NCBI RefSeq assembly: GCF_014212175.1
Contig: NZ_JACJVR010000130.1
Location: 29,379 to 93,378, forward strand
DNA length: 64,000 bases
Source: Cohnella xylanilytica
GTDB taxonomy: Bacteria; Bacillota; Bacilli; Paenibacillales; Paenibacillaceae
Direction: 5' to 3'
Shown here: one piece after another, positions 50,926 through 59,362 of the stretch
How the letters are laid out: every line of letters starts with the position of its first letter
Position numbering within the stretch: the stretch's first letter is position 1
Translations under genes and position numbers: made by a program
The notes under the pieces: model-generated
Told to the model about the DNA's origin: nothing
Database searches by the model: none
The model's input: only the letters and a program-made list of their open reading frames with translations

Positions 50926-52115
50926 ACGGCCCCCTCTTGGTTCGCCGTAAGCCCATGACGGCCCTTCCGTCTCCCGAGCGAGAAGGAGACAAGCCCGGCC
51001 GCGAAGCCGGCCAGCGCGATCAAGCCGGCGGCGAGCGGATGGTACAGCACCGTGTCCGCCGCGTCCGCGATCGCTCCTCCGCCCGCCGCTCCGACCGCCA
51101 CGCCGAGATGAAGAACGGAAGTGTTCAAGCCGAGCACCAGATTGGACGATTGGGGCGCTTGCTGGATGAAGTAGGTCAAGATCGCCGGGATCGCGAGCGA
51201 CATCGCGAAGGTCCAGACCGCGATCAGCCCGACGCCCGGCAGCAGCGCGTTCGCCAGCGCCGGCAGCAAGAGGAGCGAGGCCGCCGAGGCGAGCATGCCG
51301 AACGAGACGGCGCGCCGCGAGCCCCAGCGGTCAACCCCGACGCCTCCCGCTCTCGAGCCCGCCAAGCCGAACGCGCCGATGACCAGAAGAAGCGCGCTGA
51401 GATAAGCGGGCTTCAATCCGAGTACGTTCTGCACGAACGGAACCATATACGTATTCATAAGCGAAGAGCTCGTGCTGAAGCCGAAGGAGAGGAACAAGCC
51501 GCTCAGGATGACGGGATTGCGCAGAACGGCGAACTGCTTCTTGAACGGAACGTTCGCGTCACCTTCGATGGCCGGCAGCAGCCGAATCATCGCGGCCAGA
51601 ACGACCAGACTTAGCGCGGCGAGAAGGAGGAAGATCGCCTGCCAGCTCCACCAACCGGCGACGAGCACGCCGAGCGGAACGCCGACGACCGTCGAGAAGC
51701 TGACGCCGAACGAGACCATGCCGACCGCCCGGCCGGTCTGTTCGGGCGGAACGAGCTTGGCCGCCGCGCTGAAGGCGACGACGGCGAACACGCCCGAGCT
51801 GACGCCGAGAATGGCCCGGGACAGCAGCAGAACGGCGTAGCCGGTGCTGACCGCGGCGACCAGGCTTCCGGCGATGAAGACGGCGAGCGAGGCGATCGTC
51901 AGCGTTTTGCGAGGGACGCGCGAGGTGAACGAGACGACGATCGGAGTGCCGATCGCGAAGGCGAGCGAATAGGCGGTGATGAGCTGGCCGGCGGCCCCGA
52001 TCGAGACGTTCAGATCGTCCGAGATCATCTTCAGGATCCCCCCTACGACTAGCTCGGCGGTTCCGGTTACGAAAGCTCCCAGCACGATGAGAAAAAGAGC
52101 CATGTTTGATTTCAT
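50922..52115 (-). CDS. MFS transporter, AraJ/YdhP-like (DHA1)
   Basis: 397 residues, 12 predicted membrane helices. It starts with FLIVLGAFVTGTAELVVGGILKMISDDLNVSIGAAGQLITAYSLAFAIGTPIV, a common start in AraJ/YdhP/PbuE-like exporters of sugars, nucleosides or drugs, and has motif A-like SFTSRVPRKTLTI. Divergent from the HxlR gene with overlapping promoters, so it is the probable target of that repressor. Confidence 0.92.
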   Translation of the reverse strand: MKSNMALFLIVLGAFVTGTAELVVGGILKMISDDLNVSIGAAGQLITAYSLAFAIGTPIVVSFTSRVPRKTLTIASLAVFIAGSLVAAVSTGYAVLLLSRAILGVSSGVFAVVAFSAAAKLVPPEQTGRAVGMVSFGVSFSTVVGVPLGVLVAGWWSWQAIFLLLAALSLVVLAAMIRLLPAIEGDANVPFKKQFAVLRNPVILSGLFLSFGFSTSSSLMNTYMVPFVQNVLGLKPAYLSALLLVIGAFGLAGSRAGGVGVDRWGSRRAVSFGMLASAASLLLLPALANALLPGVGLIAVWTFAMSLAIPAILTYFIQQAPQSSNLVLGLNTSVLHLGVAVGAAGGGAIADAADTVLYHPLAAGLIALAGFAAGLVSFSLGRRKGRHGLTANQEGAV

Positions 52116-52133
52116 CGATTTCCATCCCTTTCA

Positions 52134-52243
52134 TTGTCAATTTCGTTTGATTGCCATTATAATAAAGGCACTATCGTTATGTAAGAAGGCAAAGCATTTG
52201 GACATTATCCGGTTATTTGGATCTACTAACTTTATGTAAGTAG
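52134..52243. promoter_or_regulatory. Divergent MFS/hxlR promoters sharing one -10 region, with direct repeats
   Basis: Plus strand: TTGTCA (52134-52139), 18 bp, TATAAT (52158-52163). Minus strand: TTACAT (52184-52179), 17 bp, TATAAT (52161-52156). The two -10 boxes share the palindrome ATTATAAT. A direct repeat of the form CTAxCxTTATGTAAG occurs at 52171-52185 and 52226-52240; the first copy covers the MFS -35 box and the second lies just before the hxlR ribosome binding site, so both are candidate HxlR sites. Confidence 0.55.
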
Positions 52244-52255
52244 GAGGGGTTGCAC

Positions 52256-52600
52256 ATGGATTCGGCTCTGGAGAAGGATCTTCTCGAGACAAACAACGAA
52301 GATCAGCCGCCTATCTGCGAAGCGCTCGACATTCTTGGCGCGAAGTGGTCGATTCTCGTGTTGGCGGGCTTGTCGAACGGTCCCCTTCGGTTCAAGCAGC
52401 TGCTGAGGGAAGTGAAGGTCGTCAAGACCCAGTCGCTGACCGACGCGCTGCGGCACCTGGAGAAGAACGGCCTCGTCCGGCGGGAAGTGTTCCCGACCGT
52501 TCCGGTTACGGTCGAATATTCGTTGACGGACAAGGGACACGACTTCCGGAACGTGCTCGAGGAGATCGACAAGTGGGTACTGAAGTGGCGGGGAAAATAA
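52256..52600 (+). CDS. HxlR-family transcriptional regulator
   Basis: 114 residues, start 52256 with AGGAGGGG 6 nt upstream. The HxlR winged helix is complete: CEALDILGAKWSILVLAGLSNGPLRFKQLLREVKVVKTQSLTDALRHLEKNGLVRREVFPTVPVTVEYSLTDKG. The N-terminal Cys (PPICEAL) is the conserved position that some members use for thiol or aldehyde sensing. Probably controls the divergent MFS exporter. Confidence 0.94.
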   Translation: MDSALEKDLLETNNEDQPPICEALDILGAKWSILVLAGLSNGPLRFKQLLREVKVVKTQSLTDALRHLEKNGLVRREVFPTVPVTVEYSLTDKGHDFRNVLEEIDKWVLKWRGK

Positions 52601-52612
52601 AGCAATTCGAAA

Positions 52613-52637
52613 AGGCCTGCCGACCGTTGGCAGGCCT
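52613..52637 (+). terminator. Terminator hairpin of hxlR
   Basis: AGGCCTGCC (52613-52621) pairs perfectly with GGCAGGCCT (52629-52637), loop of 7, followed by CTTCATGG. It begins 12 bp after the stop; the U-tract is poor. Confidence 0.65.
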
Positions 52638-52794
52638 CTTCATGGTGGCGTACTTTTCTCCTCTATAAGCCCGTTATAACGCTATTCCGCCTGACTCCTC
52701 CTCCGCCTTCTAGCGACGCATTCCCATGTAGTTCCCTCGCGACTCCTATATTCCGCCCGCTGCGACGAATCGTCTTTTCAGCTACGGAGTAACT

Positions 52795-53040
52795 TAATTT
52801 GCCTCAGCCATTGAGCTACTTCTCCACGTTGCCCCGCCTTCCAACTAATTTGACTCAGCCACTGAGCTACTTTTGCTCGTTCCCGCACTTCCCCGTTGAT
52901 TTGCCTCAGCCATTGAGCTGCTTTTGCTCGTTCCCGCACTTCCCCGTCGATTTGACTCAGCCGCTGAGCTGCTTTTCCACGTTGCCCCGCCTTCCGGCTA
53001 ATTTGCCTCTGCCGCTGAGCGAATCCGTTCCCACTCCTCC
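52795..53040. repeat. Tandem 51-bp repeat array (4.8 copies)
   Basis: Units at 52795-52845, 52846-52896, 52897-52947, 52948-52998 and a partial one at 52999-53040. Each starts TxATTTGxCTCAGCC and contains a short dyad: CTCAG-N3-CTGAG in units 2 and 4, CTCA-N5-TGAG in units 1 and 3. Two versions of the second half exist: units 1 and 4 share CCACGTTGCCCCGCCTTCC, units 2 and 3 share GCTCGTTCCCGCACTTCCCC. The 51-bp period leaves a 17-residue repeat open in frame, but no start codon or ribosome binding site supports a gene. The rest of 52601-53233 contains only hairpins. Confidence 0.93.
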
Positions 53041-53090
53041 TTCTTACCCTTACCAGACATTAATACCGATCAAATTGTTTGGTTCAACCG

Positions 53091-53124
53091 AATGAGGCCT
53101 GCCGAGTTCTCGGCAGACCTCATT
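53091..53124 (-). terminator. Long hairpin downstream of fabF
   Basis: A 15-bp stem with one mismatch (53091-53105 with 53110-53124), loop GTTC. No good U-tract on either strand. A smaller hairpin (GCTCAAG/CTTGAGC, 53137-53157) lies between it and the fabF stop. Confidence 0.5.
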
Positions 53125-53233
53125 GATTTACCACGCGCTCAAGCACATGCCTTGAGCAACCAAATCTCCGGGAGCATCCGACTCTTCAAGCGAACTTCCC
53201 CAGACGCGGACCGCCTAATCGGTCCTCACCCCG

Positions 53234-54478
53234 TTACGATTCAGGATCGTAGCGGCGAAGGACAATGACCGCGTTATGGCCTCCGAAGCCGAACGAATTC
53301 GAGATGCCGACGTTCAAGTCGGCGCGGCGGGCTTCGTTCGGCACGAAGTCCAGGTCGCAGTACTCGTCCTTCTCCTCCTGATTGACGGTCGGCGGCACGA
53401 TGCCTTCGATCAAGCTCTTCGCGAGCGCGATCGCCTCCGCCCCTCCGGCGGCGCCGAACATGTGGCCCGTCATCGACTTGTTGGCCGTCACGGGAATGCG
53501 GTAGGCGTCCTCGCCGAACAGCCGCTTGATCGCGACCGTCTCGGACCGGTCGCCGACCTCGGTCGACGTCGCGTGGGCGCTGATGACGTCGACGTCGCGC
53601 GGCTCGAGCTTCGCTTCCCGCAGCGCCGCCTTCATCGCCAGATAAGCGCCCGTCCCCTCCGGGTGGGTGGCGACCATATGATAGGCGTCGGAGCTCGCCC
53701 CGTAGCCGATCACTTCCGCGTAGATCGGCGCTCCCCTCTTAAGAGCGTGCGAGAGGGATTCGAGCACGACGATGCCGGCCCCCTCCGCCATGACGAACCC
53801 GTCCCTCGTGCCGTCGAACGGGCGGCTCGCCTTCTCGGGCTCGTCGTTGCGGGTCGACAGCGACGTCGCGTTAGCGAAGCTGGCGAGCGAGATCTCGGTG
53901 ATGGCCGCCTCCGCTCCGCCCGCGATCACGACGTCGGCTCCGTCTGCCCGAAGGAGCCGGAACGCCTCTCCGATCGCCGTGTTGCCGATCGAGCAGGCGG
54001 TGACCGGCGACATCGTCGGCCCTTGCGCCCCGTACCGGATGCTGATCATGGCGGCGGCCATGTTCGAGATCAGCATCGGCACGAGCGTCGGGCTGACCCG
54101 GTCCGGCCCCCTTCCGGTCAATACAGCGTCCTGCTCGAGAAGCGTCTGGATGCCGCCGATTCCCGAACCGACGTACACGCCGAAGCGCTCGCGGTCGATG
54201 CGTTCGAGGTCCAAGCCCGAATCCCCAAGCGCCTCTTCCGTGGCCGCAAGGGCGAACTGGACGAAGCGGTCCATCCGTCTCGCGTCCTTCTTCCCGAATC
54301 TCGCTTCGGCATCGAAGTCGCGAACAATGCCGGCAATCCGGCTTTTGTGCCGGGACGTATCGAAAGCTTCGATCCGGGAGATGCCGGATTCCCCCCGCTT
54401 CATGCGATTCCAGAACGTCTCGACATCGTTGCCCAGCGGCGACACGATGCCCATTCCCGTAATGACGACTCGTTCCAT
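53234..54478 (-). CDS. fabF: 3-oxoacyl-[acyl-carrier-protein] synthase II
   Basis: A 414-residue condensing enzyme of fatty-acid elongation. The catalytic triad is visible: Cys in SPVTACSIGNTAIGEA (about 165), His in DVISAHATSTEVGD (about 305), and His in NKSMTGHMFGAAGG (about 340). It condenses malonyl-ACP with acyl-ACP. No fabH or acpP is next to it, so this may be an extra copy or an isolated fabF. GAGGAGG lies 7 nt before the ATG. Confidence 0.95.
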   Translation of the reverse strand: MERVVITGMGIVSPLGNDVETFWNRMKRGESGISRIEAFDTSRHKSRIAGIVRDFDAEARFGKKDARRMDRFVQFALAATEEALGDSGLDLERIDRERFGVYVGSGIGGIQTLLEQDAVLTGRGPDRVSPTLVPMLISNMAAAMISIRYGAQGPTMSPVTACSIGNTAIGEAFRLLRADGADVVIAGGAEAAITEISLASFANATSLSTRNDEPEKASRPFDGTRDGFVMAEGAGIVVLESLSHALKRGAPIYAEVIGYGASSDAYHMVATHPEGTGAYLAMKAALREAKLEPRDVDVISAHATSTEVGDRSETVAIKRLFGEDAYRIPVTANKSMTGHMFGAAGGAEAIALAKSLIEGIVPPTVNQEEKDEYCDLDFVPNEARRADLNVGISNSFGFGGHNAVIVLRRYDPES

Positions 54479-54551
54479 GCGGATTCCTCCTCTTGCTGCG
54501 GCTTCATTCGAACCGCCTTCTACAAGCCATCCTGAACGATTTTTTATCCTA

Positions 54552-54613
54552 TTACAAGTTTGTGTTTATCCTAGTATAATAGACACCAGTTTAATCCTAG
54601 CGGAGAGAAGGCG
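54552..54613 (+). promoter_or_regulatory. Promoter and ribosome binding site of the MmyB-type regulator
   Basis: TTACAA (54552-54557), 17-bp spacer, TATAAT (54575-54580). Transcription should start near 54587. GGAGAGAAGG (54602-54611) follows, directly before ATC codons at 54614 and 54620. This layout places translation initiation at a non-ATG codon. Confidence 0.65.
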
Positions 54614-55492
54614 ATCCCCATCCATCGACAAGCCCGCCTGCAAGCGTTATCCGAATTCCTCAAAAAACAGAGAGCCAAGCTGCTCCCGCAAGACGTCGGA
54701 TTGCCTTCGGGCATTCGCCGCAGAACGCCGGGGCTTCGCCGAGAAGAAGTCGCGCAGCTCGCCGGCGTCAGCACGACGTGGTACACGTGGCTCGAGCAAG
54801 GAAGAGACATCCAGGTGTCCGCTTCCGTGCTCGACTGCGTCGCGTCCGCCTTGCGTTTGTCGGTGGACGAACGCAAATATTTGTTCTCCCTCGCCTTGGA
54901 GACGGGAACGAGCCCGGCTCCCATACCGGATGAGCCTCCGAACGTCAGCCCTTCCCTGCGGCGAATCCTGCAGGAGTTGACATATTGCCCGACGATCATC
55001 TCCGACCGAAGATGCCGGATCGTCGGCTGGAACGAAGCGGCCTCCCACGTCTTCGCCGACTTCGACCGGGTTCCTCCGGACGAGCGGAACATGATCCGCC
55101 TCTTGTTCGCGCGGAAGGAGTTCCGGACGCTGGCCGGCAACTGGGAGCACTTCGTCGGCGGCTTCCTGGCGATCTTCCGGGCCTATTACGGACAATACGT
55201 GGAAGACGAATGGTACGGGGAATTCCTCGAGGAGATGAAGCGATCGTATCCCGAGTTCGAGCGGCTATGGGAGCAGAGCCGGGTCAGCACGGCGCCGGAG
55301 GTGCTGATCGAATTCCGCCACGCCAGAGCGGGCAAGATGCTGTATCACCTCACCTCCCTGCAAGTTCAGGGCGAAGCCGACCTGCGCTGCAGCATCTACA
55401 CGCCGGCCCCGGATACGTCCACCGAGCTCAAGCTGAGAAGACTTCTGGACGGCCGTGCCGCTCCCGGCCCGGAGGACGCGGGCGAAGCCTGA
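54614..55492 (+). CDS. XRE-type regulator with MmyB-like ligand domain, atypical start codon
   Basis: About 292 residues. The N-terminal helix-turn-helix (LSEFLKKQRAKLLPQDVGLPSGIRRRTPGLRREEVAQLAGVSTTWYTWLEQGRDIQVSASVLDCVASALRL) and C-terminal PAS-like MmyB domain (about 110-275, TYCPTIISDRRCRIVGWNEAASHVFADF ... ) define a large regulator family. The conserved N-terminal helix begins upstream of the first TTG (54701), so the true start must be near 54614-54620. No ATG, GTG or TTG exists there: the frame offers ATC at 54614 and 54620, and CTG at 54638. Either a rare start is used, or a start codon has been lost. It is divergent from fabF. Confidence 0.85.
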   Translation: MPIHRQARLQALSEFLKKQRAKLLPQDVGLPSGIRRRTPGLRREEVAQLAGVSTTWYTWLEQGRDIQVSASVLDCVASALRLSVDERKYLFSLALETGTSPAPIPDEPPNVSPSLRRILQELTYCPTIISDRRCRIVGWNEAASHVFADFDRVPPDERNMIRLLFARKEFRTLAGNWEHFVGGFLAIFRAYYGQYVEDEWYGEFLEEMKRSYPEFERLWEQSRVSTAPEVLIEFRHARAGKMLYHLTSLQVQGEADLRCSIYTPAPDTSTELKLRRLLDGRAAPGPEDAGEA

Positions 55493-55619
55493 TCCGGCCG
55501 TCGCCCTAACGACCCTTCCCGCCGTCGACGCATAGCCTAACCTCCTGCCTCTTCGCATTCATAACCGGATGGCCTTTGAAAATAATAAGGCGAAGGTTTA
55601 TTAACGCGGGAGGTTCCCT

Positions 55620-56762
55620 ATGCGCACCAATCACGTTATCCATGCCGCCGTCGCAGCGGCCTTCCTTCTCGCAGCCACGACGGCCGCCGCCCCTCTCCCC
55701 CGCTCCGTCGGTCTGGAGATGAAGGCCGGTCCGAACGCGGCTTATGCGACCCGGCACGACGGGATTCGATTATCGGTTCCGGAGCCCTCGGAGGCCGCGC
55801 GCGGGGAATCGCCGTCCGTCGCCCCTTCTCTGACGGACCTGTATGTGACGATCCCTTCTGCGGAAGGGGGAGAACGGCGGCTGCGCGTGGAGTCGACGGG
55901 CCACTTGTGGGACGAGCGAGCGTCGAACCGGATCGTACTGTCCGGGAAGCATGCGGCCCGCATGCGATCGGAGGCCGAACGCCTCAGGAAGGAGCATTAC
56001 GGGCAGCTCACCGATTGGAACGAGGCGAAGCGCCTGCTGCCGCGCCGCAGCGTCTTCTCGATCACGGACATCGAATCCGGCCTTACGTTCCGGGTTCAGC
56101 GCAGGGCCGGCAGCGATCACGCGGACGTTCAGCCTCTGTCGAAGGAAGATACCCGGATTATGAGGCGGATTTACAAGGACGGGTGGAGCTGGAGACGCAA
56201 GGCGATCGTGGTCGGCTCGGAAGGCCGAAGACTGGCCGCGTCCATGAACGGAATGCCGCACGGCGGAGACGGCATTCCGGGCAACGGCTTCTCCGGCCAT
56301 TTCTGCGTTCATTTTCTGAACAGCTCGACGCACCGGTCCGAGAACCCCGATCCCGAACATCAGCTGATGGTCTACAAGGCCGCCGGTCGCCTGCGCGAGA
56401 TGCTGAACGGCTCGCCCCCTCTCGCGCAGGCGCGGTACCTGGCTGCCGCGATGGACCAGAACGAGACCGAGATCGTTCGGCTCATGACCGAAGGCATGAC
56501 GCTCCCCGAGTCGGCCGGTCTCGTCGCCGCGACCGCGAAGTTCGCGTCCTTCCGGGCGGGCAAAATCGCGGAATCGAAGCGGGACCCGGTTACGGAGTTG
56601 ACCGCCGTCGTCGAACTGGACGCGGTCTTCCAGAGCCGGGGGAAGCCGTCTCGCCGGGAGACGGTCCGGCTAACCTGCGCGAGGCTGTCCCCCCTGTCTC
56701 CTTGGCGGCTGGACGATTGCGAATTCATCCCCGTCCGAAGCCGCTCCTCGCGCCGGTCTTGA
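55620..56762 (+). CDS. Secreted protein of a conserved envelope-associated family, function unknown
   Basis: 380 residues, start 55620 with GGGAGG 6 nt upstream. A signal peptide (about 1-24, ending TAAAPLP) leads into a linker and then a conserved block: SVFSITDIESGLTFRVQRRAGSDHADVQPLSKEDTRIMRRIYKDGWSWRRKAIVV, then ASMNGMPHGGDGIPGNGFSGHFCVHFLNSSTH. I associate this block with exported peptidoglycan-linked proteins of spore-formers; the pattern of His and Asp residues suggests a hydrolase or transpeptidase-like site but this is not proven. The last 38 bp overlap the convergent VanW-type gene. Confidence 0.75.
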   Translation: MRTNHVIHAAVAAAFLLAATTAAAPLPRSVGLEMKAGPNAAYATRHDGIRLSVPEPSEAARGESPSVAPSLTDLYVTIPSAEGGERRLRVESTGHLWDERASNRIVLSGKHAARMRSEAERLRKEHYGQLTDWNEAKRLLPRRSVFSITDIESGLTFRVQRRAGSDHADVQPLSKEDTRIMRRIYKDGWSWRRKAIVVGSEGRRLAASMNGMPHGGDGIPGNGFSGHFCVHFLNSSTHRSENPDPEHQLMVYKAAGRLREMLNGSPPLAQARYLAAAMDQNETEIVRLMTEGMTLPESAGLVAATAKFASFRAGKIAESKRDPVTELTAVVELDAVFQSRGKPSRRETVRLTCARLSPLSPWRLDDCEFIPVRSRSSRRS

Positions 56763-57657
56763 GCGATATCTCTTGAGGCAGCCGGCTCGACATGCCCGGC
56801 ACGTTCCTCGGCTTGTATTCGATCAGCTCGGAAGAATAGATCATGACGACCATTCTCCCGTCGGACGCGGAGGCCCGGATCAAGGCGGGCTGGTTGTACG
56901 GATTCTCGAAGACGAAGTCCGGTCCGCCCCAGCTGACGGTCGCGTCGCGGCCGGGCAGAACGTAGGGCACATGGCGGCTGTGAGAATACCGCTCCTTGAT
57001 CTTCATTCCTGCCCGGTCGATCGCGTTGAACAGCGTCGACGACACTTGGCAGATGCCTCCGCCGATGTCTTCCGACAGCTCGCCCCGGACGATGACCGGC
57101 GCCTGCAGGTACCCTCTCTGCGGGGTTCTCATGCCGACCGTCCGGTTGAACGAGAACGATTCGCCGGGGAACACGACCGTGCCGTCGATCGCCTTGGCGG
57201 CCAGCGCGATGTTATGCGATCGGTTCCGGTTCCCGGTATTGTAATACGTCACGTAATACCCGATCGGCTTCTCCCGGATCGCCGCCAGAAGCTCGCTGTC
57301 GACCTTCGCGTAGACGGGAAGCGTCGGCGCTTCGAACGCTCCCGGTCCGCTTCCGTAGTAGTACGCGCTGAACAAGTCCGCGAACGCCGGCCGGTTCAGC
57401 CTGCTGCCCGGCTTCTCCTTCACGATCTCTCCCGCAGGCCCGATCCTGGCGTCGCTCGGGGCCAGGTAAATTCGGCGTTCGAGCTCATCCGCCAACCGGT
57501 CGAACCGATACGGATCGTATAGAGGAATGACGGGAAGCCGATAATCCTCCCGCTTGGCGGTGATGGCCGTCCGGCCCTGATGCTGGACGGACAAGCGATC
57601 GGGAGCCGGCTCCTGCAGCAGCATCAGCAGCAATCCGGCCATCGAGATCCCGAGCAT
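56725..57657 (-). CDS. VanW-family protein
   Basis: 310 residues. A hydrophobic N-terminal segment (MLGISMAGLLLMLL) acts as membrane anchor or signal. The C-terminal VanW domain is complete: NRSHNIALAAKAIDGTVVFPGESFSFNRTVGMRTPQRGYLQAPVI and GGGICQVSSTLFNAIDRAGMKIKERYSHSRHVPYVLPGRDATVSWGG. The family accompanies envelope or glycopeptide-resistance genes, but its activity is unknown. It overlaps the end of the secreted protein gene by 38 bp, tail to tail. Confidence 0.9.
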   Translation of the reverse strand: MLGISMAGLLLMLLQEPAPDRLSVQHQGRTAITAKREDYRLPVIPLYDPYRFDRLADELERRIYLAPSDARIGPAGEIVKEKPGSRLNRPAFADLFSAYYYGSGPGAFEAPTLPVYAKVDSELLAAIREKPIGYYVTYYNTGNRNRSHNIALAAKAIDGTVVFPGESFSFNRTVGMRTPQRGYLQAPVIVRGELSEDIGGGICQVSSTLFNAIDRAGMKIKERYSHSRHVPYVLPGRDATVSWGGPDFVFENPYNQPALIRASASDGRMVVMIYSSELIEYKPRNVPGMSSRLPQEISLKTGARSGFGRG

Positions 57658-57798
57658 GGCGACAACTCCTTCCTGGCGTGCGAATGACTTCCATACTTTT
57701 CCCCATCGTTTGCGGAATATGACGTTTTCTCCTTGCCCAATTAGGCGATGCTATACACGAATCCCATATTAGCCATCAGGAGGCAAGCGTACCCGACC

Positions 57799-58338
57799 AT
57801 GAACAAAATCGCCCTGACGTTATGCGCAAGCTCGATTGGATTGCTGCTGCTGGGAACATCTCCGGCTGCCGCTCACAAGGAGACGTCCCCTTCGCCGGTC
57901 AAGGTGAAGATCATCAATTCCAAGGGAGAAGAAGTCGGCGCCGCGACGCTGACCCCCAAGGCGGGCGCCGTCGAAGTGCACTTGGAAGCCAAGGGACTCC
58001 CGCCCGGCGTTCACGGCATTCACTTCCACGAGACCGGCAAGTGCGAGAAGCCCGACTTCAAAAGCGCGGGAGCCCATCTGAATCCGGGTCACAAGCAGCA
58101 CGGATTCAACAATCCGAAGGGCTTCCACGCCGGCGATCTGCCGAACATCCAGGTGAAGGAAGACGGCACCGTCGTGGCGGATATCGTCAGCAACCAGGTC
58201 ACCCTCGAGAAGGGCGCGCCCAATTCGCTGCTCAAGCCGGGCGGCACCGCGCTCGTCATTCACGAGAAGGCGGACGATTACGTCACGGATCCGGCCGGCA
58301 ATTCCGGCGACCGGATCGCTTGCGGGGTCATTCGCTGA
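57799..58338 (+). CDS. sodC: Cu/Zn superoxide dismutase, exported
   Basis: 179 residues with a signal peptide (about 1-25). All seven metal ligands appear present: His75, His77, His93, His101, His110, Asp113 and His155 (HFHETGKC, GAHLNPGHKQHGF, FHAGDLPN, VIHEKADDY), as well as the disulfide pair Cys82/Cys175. That differs from Bacillus YojM-type proteins, which lack copper ligands. It converts superoxide outside the membrane. The only ribosome binding site, AGGAGG, lies 15 nt from the ATG, longer than usual. Confidence 0.93.
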   Translation: MNKIALTLCASSIGLLLLGTSPAAAHKETSPSPVKVKIINSKGEEVGAATLTPKAGAVEVHLEAKGLPPGVHGIHFHETGKCEKPDFKSAGAHLNPGHKQHGFNNPKGFHAGDLPNIQVKEDGTVVADIVSNQVTLEKGAPNSLLKPGGTALVIHEKADDYVTDPAGNSGDRIACGVIR

Positions 58339-58367
58339 TCGGCCCTTCCGGCTCGCCGCGCATAGCA

Positions 58368-58397
58368 AAGACCCGTTCCGGGGCCGGAACGGGTCTT
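58368..58397. terminator. Bidirectional terminator between sodC and ppaC
   Basis: AAGACCCGTTCC (58368-58379) pairs perfectly with GGAACGGGTCTT (58386-58397), loop of 6. It is followed by CCTTATGG on the plus strand and TGCTATG on the minus strand, so the U-tracts are weak. Confidence 0.75.
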
Positions 58398-58429
58398 CCT
58401 TATGGCTGGATTCGGTCTGCCGGACCGAA

Positions 58430-59362
58430 TTAACGCTTGTTGAAGATGTCGGTGAGCACCGGAACGATCTGCGACTTGCGCGAGACGACTCCCTTGAGCA
58501 CCGCCCGGTTCGCGTCGAGCTTGACGTTGTAGGCTTCCTCGACCGCGCCGGCTTCCTTGCCGAGAGCGATGCCGATCGAGTCGTTGTTCAGAATGTCCGT
58601 CACGACGAACAGGAACAGATCGAGGCCCTTGGCGGCGATAATGCCGCTAAGCTTCTCTTCGAGCTCCGCTTGGCGGGAGAGGACGTCGTTCACGTCGACC
58701 GCATTCACTTGCGCGATCTCGACCTTGGCGCTGCCCATCGAGAACTCCTTGGAGTCCAGGGAGATGAGCTGGTCGATCGACTTGTCGCTCAGGTTCGCGC
58801 CGGCCTTGAGCATCTCCAGGCCGTATTGCTCGGCGTCGACGCCGGCGATGGCGGCCAGCTCGCGAGCGGCGGCCACGTCTTCCGGGGTGCACGTCGGCGA
58901 CTTGAACAGCAGCGAGTCGGAGATGATGGCGGACAGCATGAGGCCGGCGATATCCTTGGAGATCTCGACTCCGTTCTCCTTGTACAGCTTCTTCAGAATC
59001 GTCGCGGTGCAGCCGACCGGCTCGGCGCGATAGTACAGCGGGCCGCTCGTCTCGAAGTTGGCGATGCGGTGATGGTCGATGACTTCGACGACGCGCACCT
59101 GGTCGATATCGCTGGCGCTCTGCTGGCGCTCGTTATGGTCGACGAGAATGACTTCCTTCGCTTCGTTCGCAACCGTCTCGACGAGGCGCGGAGCGGCCGT
59201 CTTGAACGTATCGAGAGCGAATTGCGTCTCGGCGCCCACGTTGCCGAGGCGAACGGCTTCGACTTCTTGGCCGAGCTTCGTCTTCAGGTCGGCGTAAGCG
59301 ATGGCGGAACAGATCGTGTCGGTGTCCGGGTTCTTATGCCCGAAAATCAGAACTTTTCCCAT
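58430..59362 (-). CDS. ppaC: Manganese-dependent inorganic pyrophosphatase (family II)
   Basis: 310 residues, the normal family II length. DHH-family motifs are intact: IFGHKNPDTDTICSAIAYADL (His8, Asp12, Asp14), VDHNERQQS, VVEVIDHHRIANF, and the C-terminal DHHA2 domain with the SRKSQIVPVL end. It hydrolyses pyrophosphate in the cytoplasm and drives biosynthetic reactions. The start at 59362 was chosen over 59368 because AAGGAG is 7 nt upstream of the former and abuts the latter. Confidence 0.97.
   Translation of the reverse strand: MGKVLIFGHKNPDTDTICSAIAYADLKTKLGQEVEAVRLGNVGAETQFALDTFKTAAPRLVETVANEAKEVILVDHNERQQSASDIDQVRVVEVIDHHRIANFETSGPLYYRAEPVGCTATILKKLYKENGVEISKDIAGLMLSAIISDSLLFKSPTCTPEDVAAARELAAIAGVDAEQYGLEMLKAGANLSDKSIDQLISLDSKEFSMGSAKVEIAQVNAVDVNDVLSRQAELEEKLSGIIAAKGLDLFLFVVTDILNNDSIGIALGKEAGAVEEAYNVKLDANRAVLKGVVSRKSQIVPVLTDIFNKR

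Noticed and set aside
52799..53095. Open frame encoding 17-residue repeats over the 51-bp array
   Set aside because: It opens only because 51 is divisible by three; start would be TTG inside the repeat with no ribosome binding site, and composition is unlike the neighbouring genes.
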